From JABDDM01 sp038240295 (GTDB lineage: Bacteria; Bacteroidota; Ignavibacteria; Palsa-1295): 23,971 nucleotides of DNA. Position 1 is the first letter of the stretch. Each line of letters opens with the position of its first letter. Location: the NCBI GenBank assembly GCA_038240295.1, contig JBBSDW010000033.1, positions 1 to 23,971 of the forward strand, in the 5' to 3' direction. Positions 8,761-16,130 of this stretch are shown here, one piece after another. The notes under the pieces are model-generated. The model made no database searches. It had not been told where the DNA came from and was given only the letters and a program-made list of their open reading frames with translations. The translations under genes and the position numbers were made by a program.

Positions 8761-8829
8761 GATGGGAGGGTTATCAATTAATAGACCAAGTCAGTTATGA
8801 CCAACGTGAGCGGTGAGTGAATGTAAGGC

Positions 8830-9642
8830 TTAGTGAGCGTTTTCGAATCGCTTCAGATCAAAATTTTTCGCGACCTCAAGCAAGTGATCGCGCGAGGTCG
8901 CTGGCTGCTCGCGAAACTGTACGAGACGGTGATCGCCCACGACGAGTGACAGTGTGGCAACATGCTCGCTCGGAATGTACGAACTCGCTCCAACGGATCC
9001 ATTAACATGCACTTCATAGGCGGTCAGCGTTTCGCCAGATGGACTGATCGAGATCCTCTTTCCATCATTAGCTTCAAGGCTCAGAATCTCCTTGATCATT
9101 CGGTCCGCGAAGCGTTCATCCTGATCGACGATCGTAAGCCGGATCGTTTGGTTGCTGTCGTTTACATTGCGATAAATGGCCGTCGACTTCGAAACAACCC
9201 CCGGAACATCGCGGCTGAATAAACGGGTAGGGTCGCGGTTATACCCCGGAATATTCGGGTGCATTTTGGAAAGTTCTGTTGAGGAGAGAATGCGTGCAGA
9301 GCCAATCGGAGCCTGCGATTTGTTCGGCCCGTATTGAGGCGGAAACTGCATCGGTGGCTTCGCCTCCGGGTCGCTGTCGGGCAACTGCTGGATCACAGGA
9401 CCCGTCGAAGACGCAGATTGATCTGTTCTTGATGATTGATCTGCCTGCGCTCCATGATTCGAAGTTGAGCCTCCCATCGAATCGCCCGAGTAGGCATTAT
9501 TCCGATTCGTCATGAACGATGAATCTGTCGTGACCGATGAATCTGATCGTTGAACGGGTTGATCGTGCTTGGCGCAACTGGAAGCAGCGAGCGCAAGGGC
9601 AAACATGACGATAAGTGGACGAACGACTGATCTATGCAGCAT
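8830..9642 (-). CDS. Predicted lipoprotein of unknown function
   Basis: I do not recognise a family. The 270-residue product starts MLHRSVVRPLIVMFALALAA followed by SSC, a lipoprotein-type signal with the modified cysteine at about residue 23. After it come about 75 residues rich in Ser, Asp, Asn and Gln, a probable flexible tether (MTNRNNAYSGDSMGGSTSNH and similar). The remaining 150 residues look globular, with several probable beta strands (QTIRLTIVDQDERFADRMIK, ATLSLVVGDHRLVQFRE). This fits a periplasm-facing lipoprotein. It ends 69 bases before rnr on the same strand, so the two may be co-transcribed, but a shared function is not evident. Upstream is a 274-base divergent region shared with the Yip1-like gene. 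No Shine-Dalgarno is visible. Confidence 0.75.
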   Translation of the reverse strand: MLHRSVVRPLIVMFALALAASSCAKHDQPVQRSDSSVTTDSSFMTNRNNAYSGDSMGGSTSNHGAQADQSSRTDQSASSTGPVIQQLPDSDPEAKPPMQFPPQYGPNKSQAPIGSARILSSTELSKMHPNIPGYNRDPTRLFSRDVPGVVSKSTAIYRNVNDSNQTIRLTIVDQDERFADRMIKEILSLEANDGKRISISPSGETLTAYEVHVNGSVGASSYIPSEHVATLSLVVGDHRLVQFREQPATSRDHLLEVAKNFDLKRFENAH

Positions 9643-9916
9643 AAAACGAAGTGAAGCGAGAATCCTTTAACGCACGATATTGCAGTCGGTTTCCAGGCCT
9701 TCGCAATATTAAGGGCATATTTCGCGCTTGGAAATTCGCCAATTCGTTAGTATCTTGCGAAGATAATTCATTCTTAGCGCCGGATTTTTGCTCAGACAGA
9801 CCGAAAGAATCTGGTTTGGCCGGCATTCCTGCTTTCACCCTTCTTATACAAACCTTATGCAGATTGGAACCTCGATACAGATTATAACACAGGAAGCGAC
9901 GACATGGCCCCGGTAC

Positions 9917-10459
9917 ATGGCCGAAGAGAACGAGCGACCGCCTCTCATTCGATATGCGATTATTCTTATCCTTGTTGCGAATATTGCGCACGCGCTCGGG
10001 AGTCTTATCTTCAATGCGGGCTTCGCTTTCATGGGTATAGGAGCGACCCCCTACCTGCTGACGATGTACGCGCTGAAGATCGGCTTCGAGATTATCGCAC
10101 TGCTGTTGATCCCGAAGATCCTTGCAGCGATCGCTCCAAGTTTCTCGGGCGAGAAAAATGAGATGAATGCGCTCAAGCTTTACGTCTACGCAATGACGCC
10201 GGTGTGGCTTGGGACGGTGCTCATGTTCATACCATTCATCGGAATCCTTGGTGAACTAGCAGGAGCAATTTACGCGATCTACTTATTCTGGAAACATTCA
10301 TCCGAGGCTATGGCGGTACCTGAAGATAAGAAGATCGGATTTGTCCTCGTTTCGGCTCTCGCGATCGGTGCCGCGTTCGTCGTTTTCGCGTTCATTACGA
10401 CTGCGATCGTCGGAATGATCTTCGTAGGCTATGCCGTAACAAACGGTTATCACGGCTGA
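9917..10459 (+). CDS. Yip1-family integral membrane protein
   Basis: Polytopic inner-membrane protein of about 180 residues with roughly five hydrophobic helices. The central part, ALKLYVYAMTPVWLGTVLMF then IPFIGILGELAGAIYAIYLFW, followed by a short loop with MAVPEDKKIGFVLVSALAIG, matches the Yip1 pattern (YamtP, then iYaiYL, then a p-dKk-g helix start). The molecular role of bacterial Yip1 proteins is unknown. The frame is open further upstream (ATGs at 9857 and 9788). I prefer ATG 9917 because the residues before it are not membrane-like and the protein then starts with a short charged tail, MAEENERPPL. The choice is uncertain because no good ribosome binding site precedes any of the three. 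A strong terminator follows 33 bases after the stop, so this is the end of its transcript. Confidence 0.78.
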   Translation: MAEENERPPLIRYAIILILVANIAHALGSLIFNAGFAFMGIGATPYLLTMYALKIGFEIIALLLIPKILAAIAPSFSGEKNEMNALKLYVYAMTPVWLGTVLMFIPFIGILGELAGAIYAIYLFWKHSSEAMAVPEDKKIGFVLVSALAIGAAFVVFAFITTAIVGMIFVGYAVTNGYHG

Positions 10460-10491
10460 TGAGGTTGTAAATTTCGAATGTATTTTGTGCC

Positions 10492-10524
10492 AGCCTCCAC
10501 CACTTGGGCGGGGGCTTTTTTTTT
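10492..10524 (+). terminator. Rho-independent terminator after the Yip1-like gene
   Basis: A GC-rich hairpin (AGCCTCCACC, loop around ACTTG, GGCGGGGGCT; one A-C mismatch and one G-T pair) is followed at once by a run of nine T. Position and orientation fit the end of the Yip1-like transcript. Confidence 0.9.
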
Positions 10525-11093
10525 GCCAAACCCAAGCTTATCCTCGCTTAAAAAAGCATATCTTATCGGAAGGGTTTTCCCACTCTGAATTCGTCGCGCT
10601 TTGTTTTTGAGAAACATTTTTCTGTAGTCAGCGTCTAATCCAAGCGAGATTCGCAACATTTTGCTATTTTTGCAAAAGATAATTGTTTCTGCTGCCAAAC
10701 GGCTTTCCGTTGGCGGGAAATTTGATTAAGCGATTTCCAGAACACTTTAACAGGGTCGTTCGGGCGCTGATCGAATGGGATAGTTTGTCAGAGGAGGAGG
10801 CCAAAACTTGACGCCCGATCTGTGCAGCGATCCAGGCCGTTCCGGCTCAGCCTACTCCGAACCTTCCTCTTTAGGACGAGGAACCGCCAGGGGTCGACCG
10901 TAAAAATCGCGCAACAGCGACAAAATTTCTATCACCCTCGTGGTGTCTGCTGGTCGAGCATAGGCTACCTAAGGTTAACTATCGACGCACTGACGGGCTC
11001 GTCCCAAACGTCGTTAGAGATCGGCTCACCTGGATCGAGATTCGATTCCGGCACATTCACGAGATTGTTTTACACTTGAAAATTACACCTGCC
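10525..11093 (+). other. Long non-coding stretch and leader before the OmpA-domain gene
   Basis: About 570 bases without a convincing gene. The first part, to about 10740, is AT-rich, with runs of A and T. The second part holds several possible RNA hairpins. One outer stem pairs CGGGCG at about 10769 with CGCCCG near 10817; inside it AGTTTGTC pairs with GCCAAAACT around a purine-rich loop. Others are GCCG-TTC-CGGC near 10836 and TTCCTC/GAGGAA near 10862-10882. I looked for tmRNA, RNase P RNA, SRP RNA and tRNA signatures and did not find convincing ones. A short open frame (10822-11079) has no protein-like features. A leader RNA or a promoter region for the OmpA-like gene is the simplest reading. 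Confidence 0.45.
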
Positions 11094-13022
11094 ATGTTTA
11101 TTAACTCTTTTAGACGGATACTCAGTACGTCCGCTCTGGCGCTTGCATCGCTTGCGGTCGTAGCGTCGAATTCGAATGCACAGGTTGGCTTAGAGAAGCC
11201 GACCTGGCCCACGCACACGACTCTCGGATTCGGCGGCGGCGTCGACGGTAACGTCCCTTCTTCCGGAACATATCAAGTCGAGCCCAACGGCCCATTTTAC
11301 GCACACGGCCCCCTCTTTCCGAACTTTGAATTCCACCTGCTCGGTGAATTTCCGATTGCCACGAACCTCATGTTTGCACCGCGCATCGCGTATAATGATT
11401 TCAGCACCCGCTGGGACGACGGTGTCGGAACGCTACCAGCAGGAGTAACTGGCGATCCAAAATACCTCGCCGTCTCTTTTCAGACGATTGGCGCGAACTT
11501 GCTCTTCAAATATTCCTTCAGCAATTTCCATATCATGGCGGGACCGCATTTCTCGACGCCATTCAAGATGACTTATGCACATAGTTCCAACATCACCGAT
11601 GCGACGAACTCAGCCAATAATATTCCTGAAGTTGCAAAATTCATTGCAGCGATCCAAGGTGGCATTGGTTACGACATTCCGCTTAATTCCAAGAGCACCA
11701 TCTGGCTTACGCCTGAAGCGTTCTACGATTACTTCGTGACCGATTTTTCGCAGAAGCATACCGGCAGCGAGTATTTCATTACGACCATTCAGGCCGGACT
11801 CAGCTTGAAGTTCGACATGGGCAGCGAACCGCCGCCACCAGCACCGATGTCTGCACTTTCTGCCTCGATCACTGCCCGCGGAGTACTGCCCGACAACAGT
11901 GCCGCACCCGAGCCGATCGTGCCGCAGCAGGGTATGCACAGCCGCTCGTCGATGCCATTGCTTCCTTACGTCTTTTTCGCAAACAACGACGCTGCGATCC
12001 CTGCACGTTATAGCCGCATGGGTTCCACCGGTTTCACGACCGAGTCGTTGAAAGATAAGAACGAGGCCGATGCGAATCATGCACTTCTCGACATCATTGG
12101 TGCACGCCTGAAACAGTTCACGACTTCTGCGATCACGATCACCGGTACGAATGAGAATGCGGGTCAGGAGAAGAATAACATCAATCTTTCGAAAGCGCGC
12201 GCAATGGCCGTTCGCGATTATCTTGTGAACACATGGGGAATTGATGCAAGCCGCATCACTGTCGATCAGCGCAATCTGCCTGAGCTTCCGACGAATCCGG
12301 TGACCAACGCCGGTAAGGAAGAGAATCGCCGCGCCGAGATCACTTCTTCGGACAGCCGCATCACGGCTCCGGTGATCAACGAGAGCCGCTCGAGCAATAC
12401 CGTGGGCGAAACCGTCGTTCGCTTCGAGACGACCGTAACACCTTCAGATGTGCAGTGGAAAGACTGGACGATCACACTCGATGACAATGGCACCCAGATC
12501 GGTCAGCCGCTTACCGGTACCGGCATGGTACCTGCCACCACAACCACAGTGATCCCCAACGCATCTGGCTATCTGAACAAGCCGGTTCACTACAAGCTTG
12601 TGACAACGGCAATGGACGGACGTCAGGCTGTTGCCGATGGAATGACACGCGTTGTCACGCGTACCGTCGATCGTGAGAACTTGGAGCGCTATGCAATGCT
12701 CAGCTTCGATTTTAACACCGCCGACATCAACGCTCGTGCTCGCCAGATGCTTGACCTTATCTCCGAGAGCATCAGCCGCGATGCAACGGGCGTCAGCGTG
12801 ACTGGTTATTGCGATAGCACTGGCACCGCCGAGTACAATCAGGCATTGAGCGAACAGCGAGCTAACTCTGCTGTTACCGCTCTGCGTGCTTCGTCCAAGC
12901 TGCCAGTGAACACGACGGTGCACGGAGTTGGTCTTCGCGATCCTAAGTTCGCGAATGACCTTCCGGAAGGCCGTCAGCTGAACCGCCGCGTGGAAGTCTC
13001 GATCGAAAAATCGAGCAAGTAA
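11094..13022 (+). CDS. Outer-membrane protein with barrel-like N-terminus and two OmpA-like domains
   Basis: Exported envelope protein of 642 residues. A signal peptide (FRRILSTSALALASLAVVAS, cleavage after SNA) leads to a region of about 210 residues with the look of a porin-type beta-barrel (HTTLGFGGGVDGNVP, FHLLGEFPIATNLMFAPRIAYND, ending LSLKFDMG). A proline-rich linker (SEPPPPAPMS) follows. A first OmpA-like unit spans about 295-420, with ITITGTNENAGQEKNNINLS and GKEENRRAEI. After a beta-rich middle segment, a second unit spans about 530-640: LSFDFNTADINARARQML, VTGYCDSTGTAEYNQALSEQ and RQLNRRVEVSIE. OmpA-like domains bind peptidoglycan, so it probably anchors the outer membrane to the wall. 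I use the ATG at 11094; a TTG at 11076 would add six residues before the signal peptide. The second unit is closer to the OmpA consensus than the first. Confidence 0.9.
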   Translation: MFINSFRRILSTSALALASLAVVASNSNAQVGLEKPTWPTHTTLGFGGGVDGNVPSSGTYQVEPNGPFYAHGPLFPNFEFHLLGEFPIATNLMFAPRIAYNDFSTRWDDGVGTLPAGVTGDPKYLAVSFQTIGANLLFKYSFSNFHIMAGPHFSTPFKMTYAHSSNITDATNSANNIPEVAKFIAAIQGGIGYDIPLNSKSTIWLTPEAFYDYFVTDFSQKHTGSEYFITTIQAGLSLKFDMGSEPPPPAPMSALSASITARGVLPDNSAAPEPIVPQQGMHSRSSMPLLPYVFFANNDAAIPARYSRMGSTGFTTESLKDKNEADANHALLDIIGARLKQFTTSAITITGTNENAGQEKNNINLSKARAMAVRDYLVNTWGIDASRITVDQRNLPELPTNPVTNAGKEENRRAEITSSDSRITAPVINESRSSNTVGETVVRFETTVTPSDVQWKDWTITLDDNGTQIGQPLTGTGMVPATTTTVIPNASGYLNKPVHYKLVTTAMDGRQAVADGMTRVVTRTVDRENLERYAMLSFDFNTADINARARQMLDLISESISRDATGVSVTGYCDSTGTAEYNQALSEQRANSAVTALRASSKLPVNTTVHGVGLRDPKFANDLPEGRQLNRRVEVSIEKSSK

Positions 13023-13052
13023 CCACAGGTTATACTTTCTGTATTATTCGAA

Positions 13053-13079
13053 GGGCGCCCCTAACAGGCGCCCTTTTTT
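13053..13079 (+). terminator. Rho-independent terminator of the OmpA-domain gene
   Basis: A perfect 7-bp GC stem, GGGCGCC (13053-13059) and GGCGCCC (13067-13073), with a 7-base loop is followed by six T. It sits 30 bases after the stop codon, between the convergent OmpA-domain gene and hprK. Confidence 0.95.
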
Positions 13080-13106
13080 ATCCGTTACTGATTATTCGAA
13101 GAATGA

Positions 13107-14150
13107 TCATTCGAAATCGTGTTCGAAGTAAGGGATCACGCGATCATTGCCAGGGTCGGTGTTGCCATCGGCCCCACGCTCGATAAGGATCTTCTCGAGT
13201 TTGCCGGCAAATTCTTTGGAAGCATCGTACCCATAATGCTTGAGCAGATAGTTGAGCGCAATGACCTCTGCGATCACCGTGATGTTCTTGCCGGTAATGA
13301 TCGGAAGCTTCACATGCGGCACGTCGACCGTCAGAAGCTCTACGGTCGATTGATCGAGACCTGTCCGCGTATATTCTCCCTCCGGCGACCATTCCTCCAA
13401 CTCGACGATCACTTCGACGCGTTTCTGAAACCTGATCGCGCGAATGCCGAACATTTCGCGAACGTTGAGCAGCCCAAGTCCGCGGATCTCCATAAAATGT
13501 CTGACGAGGTCCGTGCCCGCACCCATGAGGATGCCCTCGCCCTTTTGCGTTACCATCACGACATCATCCGCCACAAGCCGATGACCCCGCTCGATAAGAT
13601 CGAGTGCGACTTCCGATTTGCCGATCCCGCTACGACCAACAAAAAGCAACCCCACACCATACACATCGACGAACGCGCCATGAATGACCGTCTGCGGATT
13701 GAATTGATCTTCGAGAAAATCGCTCAGGAAAAAGATCGCCTTCGTGGTTTCGAAGCTTGTTTCGAACAGCGGGATGTTGCGCTCTTCACAAATGCGAAGC
13801 AGTTCGTTCTCGAGCCGGTTCGCATTCGTTACAACGATACAGGGCACTTCGAATGAAGCGAGCCTGCGAAAGACCTCGATCCGTTCGGCAAGCTCGAGCG
13901 AGCGCATATAAAAGATCTCCGTGTTCCCGAAGATCTGCACGCGGTGATAGGTGAAGAGTCCGACATATCCAGCAAGCGCGAGGCCCGGCCGGTGCAGATT
14001 CTTGTCGGTGATCCGATTATCGAGCCCGCGCGAACCAGCGAGCAGCGTCAGTTTGAACCGCTCGCGCGATGCTTCGTAAAAATGTCGGACGGTGATCGAC
14101 TCTTTGCGCATCGGCGGAGTAGTCCGCCATCCAGATCCTTTATCGGCCAT
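13107..14150 (-). CDS. hprK: HPr kinase/phosphorylase
   Basis: Bifunctional enzyme that phosphorylates and dephosphorylates a serine of the phosphocarrier HPr or an HPr-like protein, linking carbon supply to regulation. The N-terminal domain (about 18-145) includes LAGSRGLDNRIT and RPGLALAGY. The catalytic domain carries the Walker A motif GRSGIGKS at 172-179, the nearby histidine in VIHGAF (157), LVADD at 192-196 and the family signature MEIRGLGLLNV at 220-230. All key positions look intact. Length is 347 from ATG 14150. An in-frame ATG at 14111 would give 334 residues, closer to the usual 310-330, and would drop a non-conserved leader, so the start is uncertain. No gene for HPr or other phosphotransferase components is in the window, so its partner must be elsewhere. 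It converges on the OmpA-domain gene. Confidence 0.95.
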   Translation of the reverse strand: MADKGSGWRTTPPMRKESITVRHFYEASRERFKLTLLAGSRGLDNRITDKNLHRPGLALAGYVGLFTYHRVQIFGNTEIFYMRSLELAERIEVFRRLASFEVPCIVVTNANRLENELLRICEERNIPLFETSFETTKAIFFLSDFLEDQFNPQTVIHGAFVDVYGVGLLFVGRSGIGKSEVALDLIERGHRLVADDVVMVTQKGEGILMGAGTDLVRHFMEIRGLGLLNVREMFGIRAIRFQKRVEVIVELEEWSPEGEYTRTGLDQSTVELLTVDVPHVKLPIITGKNITVIAEVIALNYLLKHYGYDASKEFAGKLEKILIERGADGNTDPGNDRVIPYFEHDFE

Positions 14151-14265
14151 GTTGGGGCAAGTAAGAAGAAGGAATACTAAGGAAGAAATAGGGTAAGAAG
14201 GTTGCGCTCCGCCGATGGAACATTTATTGCGGCAACGATCTGTAGAATTTTAATTATGAAGCAAG

Positions 14266-14757
14266 ATGGACCTAGTCGATCAACTCAAGCGCGGGCTTTC
14301 AGAACTAAGTAGTGGTTTTTCAGCAAACGTGAAGCCAGCGGGTCGCTCGGAAGTCATGGGGAAATCATCGTTGGTTGACGCCGCGATGGGGACATTGTTT
14401 AGCCCCAATGTAGGCAACATGACGGTAGGAAGTTCTGAAAACGGCTTTTCGGGTGGCGTTGCAGGCAGCGCCGTAGGATCGTTGATCAGCGATTTTCGGA
14501 GCCATAGCATTATGCAGGTCGACTCGTGGGTCAACGAGGGAGAAAATGAACCGATCACAGCCGAAGAAGTTGAAAAGGCAATTGGAGCGGACCAGCTCGC
14601 CGCGATCGCTGCCAGAACCGGGCTCTCATCCCACGCCGCAGCAGCCGGATTAGCTCGCATGCTTCCAGACATTATCCATAAGCTTACTCCTGGCGGCCAG
14701 ATACCGGACGATCAAATGCTCTATCGCGCAATGGGGCATGCTCCTATTACGAAGTAG
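14266..14757 (+). CDS. YidB/DUF937-family protein
   Basis: 163-residue soluble protein of unknown function. The C-terminal part fits the YidB / DUF937 pattern: VDSWVNEGENEPITAEEVEK, then AIGADQLAAIAARTGLSSHA and LARMLPDIIHKLTPGGQIPD. The consensus there is W(V/I)xxGxNxPIs, then L(G)xxxl, then LPxxvdxLTPxGxlP. The first 80 residues are Gly/Ser-rich and less conserved (GFSGGVAGSAVGSLISD). No signal peptide or membrane segment is visible. The gene stands alone: hprK is divergent on its left, and the hutH remnant (minus strand) begins 17 bases after its stop. Start ATG 14266 is the first in frame. Confidence 0.8.
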   Translation: MDLVDQLKRGLSELSSGFSANVKPAGRSEVMGKSSLVDAAMGTLFSPNVGNMTVGSSENGFSGGVAGSAVGSLISDFRSHSIMQVDSWVNEGENEPITAEEVEKAIGADQLAAIAARTGLSSHAAAAGLARMLPDIIHKLTPGGQIPDDQMLYRAMGHAPITK

Positions 14758-14773
14758 GCGTTATCTACGAAGT

Positions 14774-14967
14774 CAATCCTTCACATTCGCAATATCCTCG
14801 GACATGTTCCGATCTTCATCGAGCTGCACTACGACGGAGCGGACCATTGCATGACCTTTGCCGAGCTTAAGAGGATAAAGAAAGTCGATGCCCTGCGCGG
14901 CGCAGAGGAGTTCGATCACGGTGAAGGTTTCCACATTGTCGATCACACGCTCGAGCTTGAGTGCTGC
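14774..14967 (-). pseudogene. Remnant of a second histidine ammonia-lyase gene (3' end only)
   Basis: Read on the minus strand this segment codes for about 65 residues very close to the C-terminal region of the intact hutH at 16131-17657. It reads AALKLERVIDNVETFTVIEL, then LLCAAQGIDFLYPLKLGKGH, then a part ending EDRNMSEDIANVKD and a TGA stop. It aligns with 16156-16361. Relative to that gene it lacks 12 bases, removing four residues around the GIGSGEG loop, and it stops before the last eight residues. Homology ends abruptly upstream at about 14967, and nothing of the active-site domain remains. It cannot be a working enzyme. It is either the leftover of a tandem duplication or of an older paralogue. 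Confidence 0.9.
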
Positions 14968-15129
14968 GGGATGCCGCGCACGTACCTGCTGGGATATACT
15001 TCTATAATGTGCAAGTTGAACGGGACCACTTATCGAGTCAAATCGTATTGACCAGGTAACAGAAAGTTTGTCGAGGCCGCCATCTTGGTTCGCTCGAGCA
15101 GTGTCCGCTTATAGTTAGAATGCGCAGAA

Positions 15130-15777
15130 TCACGCCTGATAACTTCGCAAGACTTCTCCATATCTCGTCGCAAGGTCTTCCTCACAATCAACGCTTAGGC
15201 CGAGATCGCGTATGCGGCCATCGTGGAGGCCGTAGATCCAGCTGTGGACTCGGAGCGGTTGTTCGCGGTGCCAAGCTTCGCGGACGACCGTCGTTTGGCA
15301 GACATTTTTGACTTGTTCGATCACATTAAGCTCACAGAGCAGTGCTCGCGCGGCATCGGGCGTAGGTGCGGTCTGCAATAACTCGCGGTGCTTGTCTCGC
15401 GTATCCTGCACATGACGAAGCCAGTTGTCGATCAGGCCAAGACTGAGATTATCGTATGCGGCTGTAATTCCTCCGCAGCCATAATGACCGCAGACGATCA
15501 CATGTTTGACCTTCAGTACATCGACCGCAAACTGCAGCACCGAGAGGCAATTCAGATCGGTATGCACGACAAGATTGGCGACATTGCGATGGACGAACAA
15601 CTCGCCCGGCATAAGTCCGACGATCTCATTCGCAGGCACGCGGCTGTCGGCGCAGCCGATCCAGAGATAACTGGGGTTTTGCTGTTTTGCAAGCTTCGAA
15701 AAAAAGTCTGGCGTCTCGTCAGTGATCCCGGCGACCCATGCCCGATTGTTCTCGATCAGATGCTCAATTCCTTTCAC
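15130..15777 (-). CDS. can: Beta-class carbonic anhydrase
   Basis: Zinc enzyme interconverting carbon dioxide and bicarbonate in the cytosol. At 215 residues it is similar in length and layout to E. coli Can (MKxIxxLIxNNxxW start, FFxKLA, then LWIGCADSRVPANEIVGLMP). The zinc ligands Cys42, His98 and Cys101 and the catalytic pair Asp44-Arg46 are all present (WIGCADSR and CGHYGCGGI). GELFVHRNVANLV is also conserved. The C-terminus (VHSWIYGLHDGRIRDLGLSV) matches the family. The start at 15777 aligns with E. coli Can, so it is well supported. The gene stands alone: a hairpin terminator lies 80 bases upstream and probably ends the hutH transcript, so carbonic anhydrase is likely transcribed from its own promoter in 15778-15856. 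Confidence 0.96.
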   Translation of the reverse strand: MKGIEHLIENNRAWVAGITDETPDFFSKLAKQQNPSYLWIGCADSRVPANEIVGLMPGELFVHRNVANLVVHTDLNCLSVLQFAVDVLKVKHVIVCGHYGCGGITAAYDNLSLGLIDNWLRHVQDTRDKHRELLQTAPTPDAARALLCELNVIEQVKNVCQTTVVREAWHREQPLRVHSWIYGLHDGRIRDLGLSVDCEEDLATRYGEVLRSYQA

Positions 15778-15856
15778 GTCTGCTTTGATATGATTGCTTT
15801 CAATTGCAAAGTTACGCGCAACTTGAAGGCTGATGCCTTGACGTGTGCGAAAATTA

Positions 15857-15884
15857 AAAGCCGATGGACCACTCCACCGGCTTT
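15857..15884 (-). terminator. Hairpin terminator downstream of hutH
   Basis: A 12-bp stem with one mismatch (AAAGCCGATGGA against TCCACCGGCTTT) and a four-base loop. On the minus strand it is followed by TTTAATTTT, so it should act mainly on minus-strand transcription coming from hutH. It is the main signal in the 353 bases between carbonic anhydrase and hutH. Confidence 0.8.
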
Positions 15885-15909
15885 GCTTTCAATGATTGCT
15901 ATCCAGTAG

Positions 15910-16122
15910 TCAGACCTCATCAGCGTCGGTATTCTCGAGCGCGAGTTCTTCGCCACGTCGTCGTCGAGTCCAGCTTTCTTCTTCCGCGATGGGTGGTTTT
16001 TCGACGTGATGCTTCAGGTGCAGCTGGCTTTTTGCACCGCCAGAATGTTCGCACGCGAATCGCTATCGTCGCATCACAACCGCCGCCGAGCGAACGCGCT
16101 GAAGGGTGCAACCTAAAGTCAT
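15910..16122 (-). pseudogene. Small ORF downstream of hutH, interrupted by an amber codon
   Basis: Eight bases after the hutH stop, an ATG at 16122 starts a frame (MTLGCTLQRVRSAAVVMRR) that meets TAG at 16063-16065. The same frame then continues open for 50 codons to a TGA at 15910-15912, 25 bases before the terminator hairpin. The second part is charged (HHVEKPPIAEEESWTRRRRG, then EELALENTDADEV) and has no start codon of its own. I recognise no family. It may be a decayed small gene, or only the 3' untranslated region of hutH. The overlapping frame 15920-16111 also has no protein-like look beyond basic residues. Confidence 0.35.
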
Positions 16123-16130
16123 TGGTCGGA

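Noticed and set aside
6823..8781. 652-codon open frame on the plus strand opposite rnr
   Set aside because: It lies entirely antisense to a strongly supported RNase R. Its translation shows no domain and is explained by codon bias of the real gene.
10450..10698. 82-codon minus-strand frame after the Yip1-like gene
   Set aside because: It runs through the Yip1 terminator hairpin and T-run, overlaps the end of that gene, and has no protein-like features.
10822..11079. 85-codon frame, and a possible tmRNA-like stretch (GTAAAAATCGC...)
   Set aside because: The peptide has no recognisable family, no ALAA-type tag end follows, and there is no matching 5' or 3' acceptor or T-arm, so neither a protein gene nor tmRNA is supported.
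13042..13101. Direct repeat ATTATTCGAAG flanking the terminator region
   Set aside because: Only 11 bases in a short convergent spacer; no insertion-like content between the copies.
14851..15051. 66-codon plus-strand frame
   Set aside because: It is the antisense shadow of the hutH remnant; the matching frame opposite the intact hutH gives a similar false peptide.
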